Shown here: positions 60,833 through 64,000 of the stretch, piece after piece
Numbering within the stretch: the first letter of the stretch is position 1
Layout of the letters: each line of letters opens with the position of its first letter
Source: Myxococcales bacterium
GTDB lineage: Bacteria > Myxococcota_A > Polyangia > Haliangiales > Haliangiaceae
Assembly: GCA_016707895.1 (NCBI GenBank)
Contig: JADJGV010000006.1
Coordinates: 1 to 64,000 of the forward strand
DNA length: 64,000 nt
Direction: 5' to 3'
Translations under genes and position numbers: made by a program
The notes under the pieces: generated by a model
What the model saw: only the letters and a program-made list of their open reading frames with translations
What the model was told of the DNA's origin: nothing
The model's database searches: none

Positions 60833-63421
60833 GTGGCCGCCCCGCGCCGACCGAACAAGGCTCGCTCCGCCGCCGCCGCCCCGGCGTCGACGCCGCGGGC
60901 GCCGAGCCTGTTCGTCGGCCGCGAGCGCGAGCTGGCGCAGGTCGAGCGCGGCCTGGCGCAGGTACCCGTCGCGGTGATCTGCGGCCTGGCCGGCGTCGGC
61001 AAGTCGAGCCTGGCCTACGCCGTGGCCAGCGCGTGGACCGGGCCGACCGCCCACGTCGCGGCGCGCGGCCCGTCGGTGGGCGCGGTCCTCGACGAGCTGC
61101 GCCGGGCGCTGGGCGCGGCCCCCGACCTGCTCGGCGACGACGCCCGGGCCGCGGCGCTGGCGGCGGCGCTCGACGAGGGCGGCGCGCTGGCGGTGATCGA
61201 CGACCTGCACCTCTTGTCGGCCGAGGATCAGGCGCGGCTCCTGGCCGTGGTCGGGTCGCGGCTCGAGCGGGGCCGGCTGGTGGCGACCTCGCGCGAGCGG
61301 CCGGCCTCGGCCCAGGGCTACGACCGGGTCGAGATCCACCTGGGCGGCCTGCCCGAGCGCGACGCCCGCGCGCTGTGGGCCGCGCTCGACGAGCTGCGCG
61401 GCCCGGCCGGCGGCTTCGCCCGGGCGTTCGCCGCCTCGGGCGGCAACCCGTTCCACCTGCGCCGCAACCACGCCGGCGACCCGTCGGGGCCCGACCCGCT
61501 GGTCGCCGCGATCGCCGCGCTGCCCCCCGACCCGGCGCGGCTGCTGGCCGCCATCGCGCTGGCCGGCGCGCCGCTGGGCGCCGACGAGCTCGCGGCGATC
61601 GCCGGGCGCGATCCGCGATCGCTGCTGACCGTGCTGCGCCGGGCGCTGCTGGTCGATCTCGACGGCGACGGCGCGCCGCTCTTGCACGAGCTGGTGCGCG
61701 CCGCCGCCCGGGCCGCCCTGCCCGCCGGCGCCGAGCCCGAGCTCCACGCCCGGCTGGCGTCGGCGCTGGCCGCGCGCCGCGATCCGGCGGCGATCGTCGC
61801 CACCGTGCGCCACTGGCTGGCCGCCGCCCAGCCCGAGCGGGCGCGGCTGCACCTGATCGCCACCGGCAAGGTGCTGCTCGACGTCGGCGCCAGCCGCGAG
61901 GTCGCGACGCTGACCGCCGAGCTGGGCGCCACCCGCGATCGCGAGCTGGGCGCGCTGCGGGCCCGAGCGCTGGCCCGGCTGCTCGACGTCGCCGAGGGCG
62001 AGAAGGCGCTGCGGGCCGCGCTGGCCGCGCGCCCGCCGTCGGGCTCGGAGCTCGCCGCGCTGGGCACGCTGGCCTTGTGCGCCGGCCGCTTCGAGGACGC
62101 GCGGCTGGCGCTGGCCCGGGCCGCCGCCGACACCGAGGCCACGCCGTCGACCCGGAGCGCGATCGCCGGCCTGGCGGCGGTGCGCCGCTTCCACACCGAG
62201 TCGCTCGCCGCCGCGATGAGCGACCTGGCCGCCGCCGCCGAGACCGCGCGCGGCGGCGGGCGCGCCGTGCTGGCCGCGACCGCGACCTACCTGCAGTGGC
62301 TCGAGCGCTACGCCGTCGGCGCCGAGCGCAGCGGCTCGCCGACCAGCGACAACCGCGCGCCGTCGGCCCACGGCTACCGCGCCGCCGCGCTGGGCGCGCT
62401 GGCGCTGGGCGGCTACGACATCCGCGCCGCGCCCGGCGACAGCGCCCGGGCGCTGGCCGCGCTCGAGACCGCGCTGGCCGCCCACGACGACCCGCTGGCG
62501 CGCATCCACACCGACGCGGTGCGCGCGCTGCGCCGCTGGGAGGACGGCGATCGCCTCGCCGCCTCGGGCGCGCTGGTCGAGCTGGCCAACCGCGCCGAGG
62601 ACACCGGCTACGCGCTCGCCGTGCTGTGGGTGCAGATCTTCGCCGCGCGCATCGCCTTCGTGCTGGGCCAGCGCCGGGCCGCCCGCGGCCTGCTCGAGCG
62701 GGTCAGCGATCGCGCCCGCTCGCTGGGCGCCCACGCCTTGGTGCGCGCCGCCAGCTACTGCGCCGACGACGACCCGGTCGCGCGGCTGGCGGTCCTGCTG
62801 CACAGCCCGGTGGCCGCCGCCTCGCACTCGGTGCGCACCCGGGCGTTCCAGGCGGTCGCCGCCGCCGCCCGGGGGGACGCCATCGACATCGTCCCCGACG
62901 CACGCCCCGGCTACCACGTCGAGGCCGCCCTGGCCCACCTGGCGCTCGGCCTGGTCGCCCGCCGCGCCGGGGGCAAGAAGGCCGCTACCGCCTGGGACCG
63001 CGCCCAGGCCGCCGCCACCGCCGCGCTGGCCGGCGCCGCCGACGACGATCTGCTAGCCGCGTTCCTCGGCGTCCTCGACGGCGACCCCCGCGGCACCACC
63101 GCCCCGATCGTCGTCGACGCCGTCCGCCACGAGGTCATCGCCGGCGCCAAGACGCTGGCGCTGGGCAAGCGCCCGGTCATGCGGAAGCTCCTCTACGCCC
63201 TCGCCGCGCGCCCCGGCGACGTGCTGTCCAAGGACGAGCTGACCCAGGCCGCCTGGGCCCGCCCCTACGACCCGATCCGCCACGACAACCCGCTGTTCGT
63301 GAACCTGTCGCGGCTCCGAAGCTTGCTGAAGCCCGTCGGGCTCACCGTCGAGGCCGACAGCGACCAGGGCGGCTACCGCCTGCTCAGCAAGGACCCCGTG
63401 CTGGTCCGCCGCGGCCGCTAG
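60833..63421 (+). CDS. STAND-type ATPase with C-terminal winged-helix DNA-binding domain
   Basis: The 862-residue protein has an N-terminal NTPase of the STAND class: FVGRERELAQVERGL, Walker A GLAGVGKSSL (51-60) and Walker B LAVIDDLHLL. An Ala-rich helical repeat region (TPR/TPR-like sensor, about residues 300-740) follows. The C-terminus has an OmpR/PhoB-like winged helix: RPVMRKLLYALAARPGDVLS, KDELTQAAW and VNLSRLRSLLKPVGLTVEAD. It likely binds DNA after ligand-driven assembly. The target genes and ligand are unknown. GTG 60833 is the start. Confidence 0.85.
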   Translation: MAAPRRPNKARSAAAAPASTPRAPSLFVGRERELAQVERGLAQVPVAVICGLAGVGKSSLAYAVASAWTGPTAHVAARGPSVGAVLDELRRALGAAPDLLGDDARAAALAAALDEGGALAVIDDLHLLSAEDQARLLAVVGSRLERGRLVATSRERPASAQGYDRVEIHLGGLPERDARALWAALDELRGPAGGFARAFAASGGNPFHLRRNHAGDPSGPDPLVAAIAALPPDPARLLAAIALAGAPLGADELAAIAGRDPRSLLTVLRRALLVDLDGDGAPLLHELVRAAARAALPAGAEPELHARLASALAARRDPAAIVATVRHWLAAAQPERARLHLIATGKVLLDVGASREVATLTAELGATRDRELGALRARALARLLDVAEGEKALRAALAARPPSGSELAALGTLALCAGRFEDARLALARAAADTEATPSTRSAIAGLAAVRRFHTESLAAAMSDLAAAAETARGGGRAVLAATATYLQWLERYAVGAERSGSPTSDNRAPSAHGYRAAALGALALGGYDIRAAPGDSARALAALETALAAHDDPLARIHTDAVRALRRWEDGDRLAASGALVELANRAEDTGYALAVLWVQIFAARIAFVLGQRRAARGLLERVSDRARSLGAHALVRAASYCADDDPVARLAVLLHSPVAAASHSVRTRAFQAVAAAARGDAIDIVPDARPGYHVEAALAHLALGLVARRAGGKKAATAWDRAQAAATAALAGAADDDLLAAFLGVLDGDPRGTTAPIVVDAVRHEVIAGAKTLALGKRPVMRKLLYALAARPGDVLSKDELTQAAWARPYDPIRHDNPLFVNLSRLRSLLKPVGLTVEADSDQGGYRLLSKDPVLVRRGR

Positions 63422-63650
63422 GCACGTCGACGGCAGGGCGGCCGCGCCGCGACACCGCGCCGCGCCCATCGCGCTTATCGATGTGCATGCGTATCCCACC
63501 CGAGGGGATCCGCCACATCGGGCCCGCAAGAAGGCCGCCCCAGACTTGGTAGGCGGGCCCAACTTGGCGTAGTGTCATCTCCACGAACGGAGAGGTGGCC
63601 GGATCGGGGCGCTGCCTCCATCTGTCACCCGCGTCTGTCTGGAGGAGCCC
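63422..63650 (+). promoter_or_regulatory. Intergenic region with a possible promoter
   Basis: This 229-bp gap holds TTGGTA (63546-63551), an 18-base spacer and TAGTGT (63570-63575), a possible weak promoter for the lipoprotein at 63651. A good Shine-Dalgarno (GGAGGAG) precedes the ATG. I see no other gene in the gap. Confidence 0.35.
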
Positions 63651-64000
63651 ATGAAGCGTTTCGCCTTCCTTGCCATTCCTTTCGTCTTCGCCGCCTGCGG
63701 CGACAACAAGGCCGTCGAGCAGCCCATCGATGCGCCGCCGACGCCGATCGACTCCGCGTCGATCGACGCCCCGCTGCCGATCGATGCCCGCGTCATCGAC
63801 GCGTCGAACATCGACGCGCCGCCGGCCGTCACCTACTCGGGCACCATCTCCGTCCTCGAGGCGGCCGTGCTGAACCCGGGCACCTCCGGCACGTTCTTCG
63901 GCCAGGGCGTCCAGATCGGCATCTCGTTCAGCCCGAGCGACCAGGTCCCGCCGCCCGTGATGGAGGAGCAGCCCGGCTCGCCACTCGGCTGCAAGGCCTG
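63651..64000 (+). CDS. Lipoprotein with IDAP-repeat linker (partial, 3' end missing)
   Basis: The N-terminal 116 residues are visible. A signal peptide with lipobox Phe-Ala-Ala-Cys (13-16) is followed by a linker of Ile-Asp-Ala-Pro and similar repeats (residues about 24-55), then the start of a beta-rich domain (YSGTISVLEAAVLNPGTSG). The gene runs off the window. Start ATG 63651 has a strong GGAGGAG Shine-Dalgarno. The function cannot be judged from this fragment. Confidence 0.7.
   Translation, partial: MKRFAFLAIPFVFAACGDNKAVEQPIDAPPTPIDSASIDAPLPIDARVIDASNIDAPPAVTYSGTISVLEAAVLNPGTSGTFFGQGVQIGISFSPSDQVPPPVMEEQPGSPLGCKA

Overview
This window is high-GC DNA (codon third positions almost always G or C) with many short intergenic gaps. 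The gene content points to a myxobacterium (Myxococcota), most likely a Haliangium/Kofleriaceae-type lineage. The evidence is many small lipoproteins whose mature N-termini are runs of Pro-Asp-Ala or Ile-Asp-Ala-Pro, a 'CNDGNACTTD' Cys-rich lipoprotein, a Hanks-type kinase, an NtrB/NtrC-like pair, an MXAN_2561/2562-type surface protein, and a sigma factor next to a CHAT protease. The taxonomic call is inference; there is no rRNA in the window.

Layout. 1-5.0 kb: minus-strand surface/lipoprotein genes and a Ser/Thr kinase. 5.0-6.0 kb: the rplM-rpsI operon with a readable promoter and terminator. 6.0-8.8 kb: nadK, a hexanucleotide repeat, a secreted protein, an RluD-family pseudouridine synthase and a small conserved protein. 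8.9-14.0 kb: a ParA/MinD-like ATPase fused to J-like and RodZ-like HTH regions, then an ECF sigma factor overlapping a zinc-finger/TM/TPR/CHAT protein. 14.0-16.9 kb: lipoproteins around selA. 16.9-20.7 kb: a membrane histidine kinase and a sigma-54 activator. 20.7-22.9 kb: a Cys-rich lipoprotein overlapping a ferritin-like gene, a LysR regulator and acylphosphatase. 23.0-26.6 kb: a rho-like gene, a metallophosphoesterase, rpmE and prfA, i.e. the usual rho-rpmE-prfA neighbourhood, but with a Rho that appears to lack key catalytic residues. 26.6-31.5 kb: lipoproteins, outer-membrane-like proteins and two thioredoxin-fold proteins. 31.6-34.2 kb: a FadR-like TetR regulator with its own operator, then etfB-etfA. 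34.3-38.3 kb: an Hsp70-like protein, a 25-bp iteron array and a frameshifted M3 peptidase. 38.3-43.5 kb: an MBL hydrolase and a MoxR-DUF58-transglutaminase operon. 43.6-50.5 kb: a fused surface/beta-barrel protein, truA and a sigma/anti-sigma/Cys-rich lipoprotein operon. 50.6-54.2 kb: an LVIVD-repeat lipoprotein, small proteins and an M23 peptidase. 54.3-58.8 kb: topoisomerase IV (parC-parE). 58.8-64.0 kb: a GMC-like oxidoreductase, a toxin-antitoxin pair with a shortened toxin, a STAND ATPase with a C-terminal winged helix, and a lipoprotein running off the end.

Most genes look like vertically inherited chromosomal genes with uniform codon use. I see no insertion sequence, phage, integrase, CRISPR array, tRNA or rRNA. 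Strong start/stop overlaps (ATGA, GTGA) show tight translational coupling in at least eight gene pairs. The most promising unusual systems are the sigma factor with a CHAT-protease anti-sigma-like partner (10.5-14.0 kb), the degenerate Rho at the normal rho locus (23.0-24.2 kb), the Cys-rich lipoprotein/ferritin-like pair (20.7-21.7 kb) and the paired Cys-rich lipoproteins behind an ECF sigma factor (46.4-49.1 kb).
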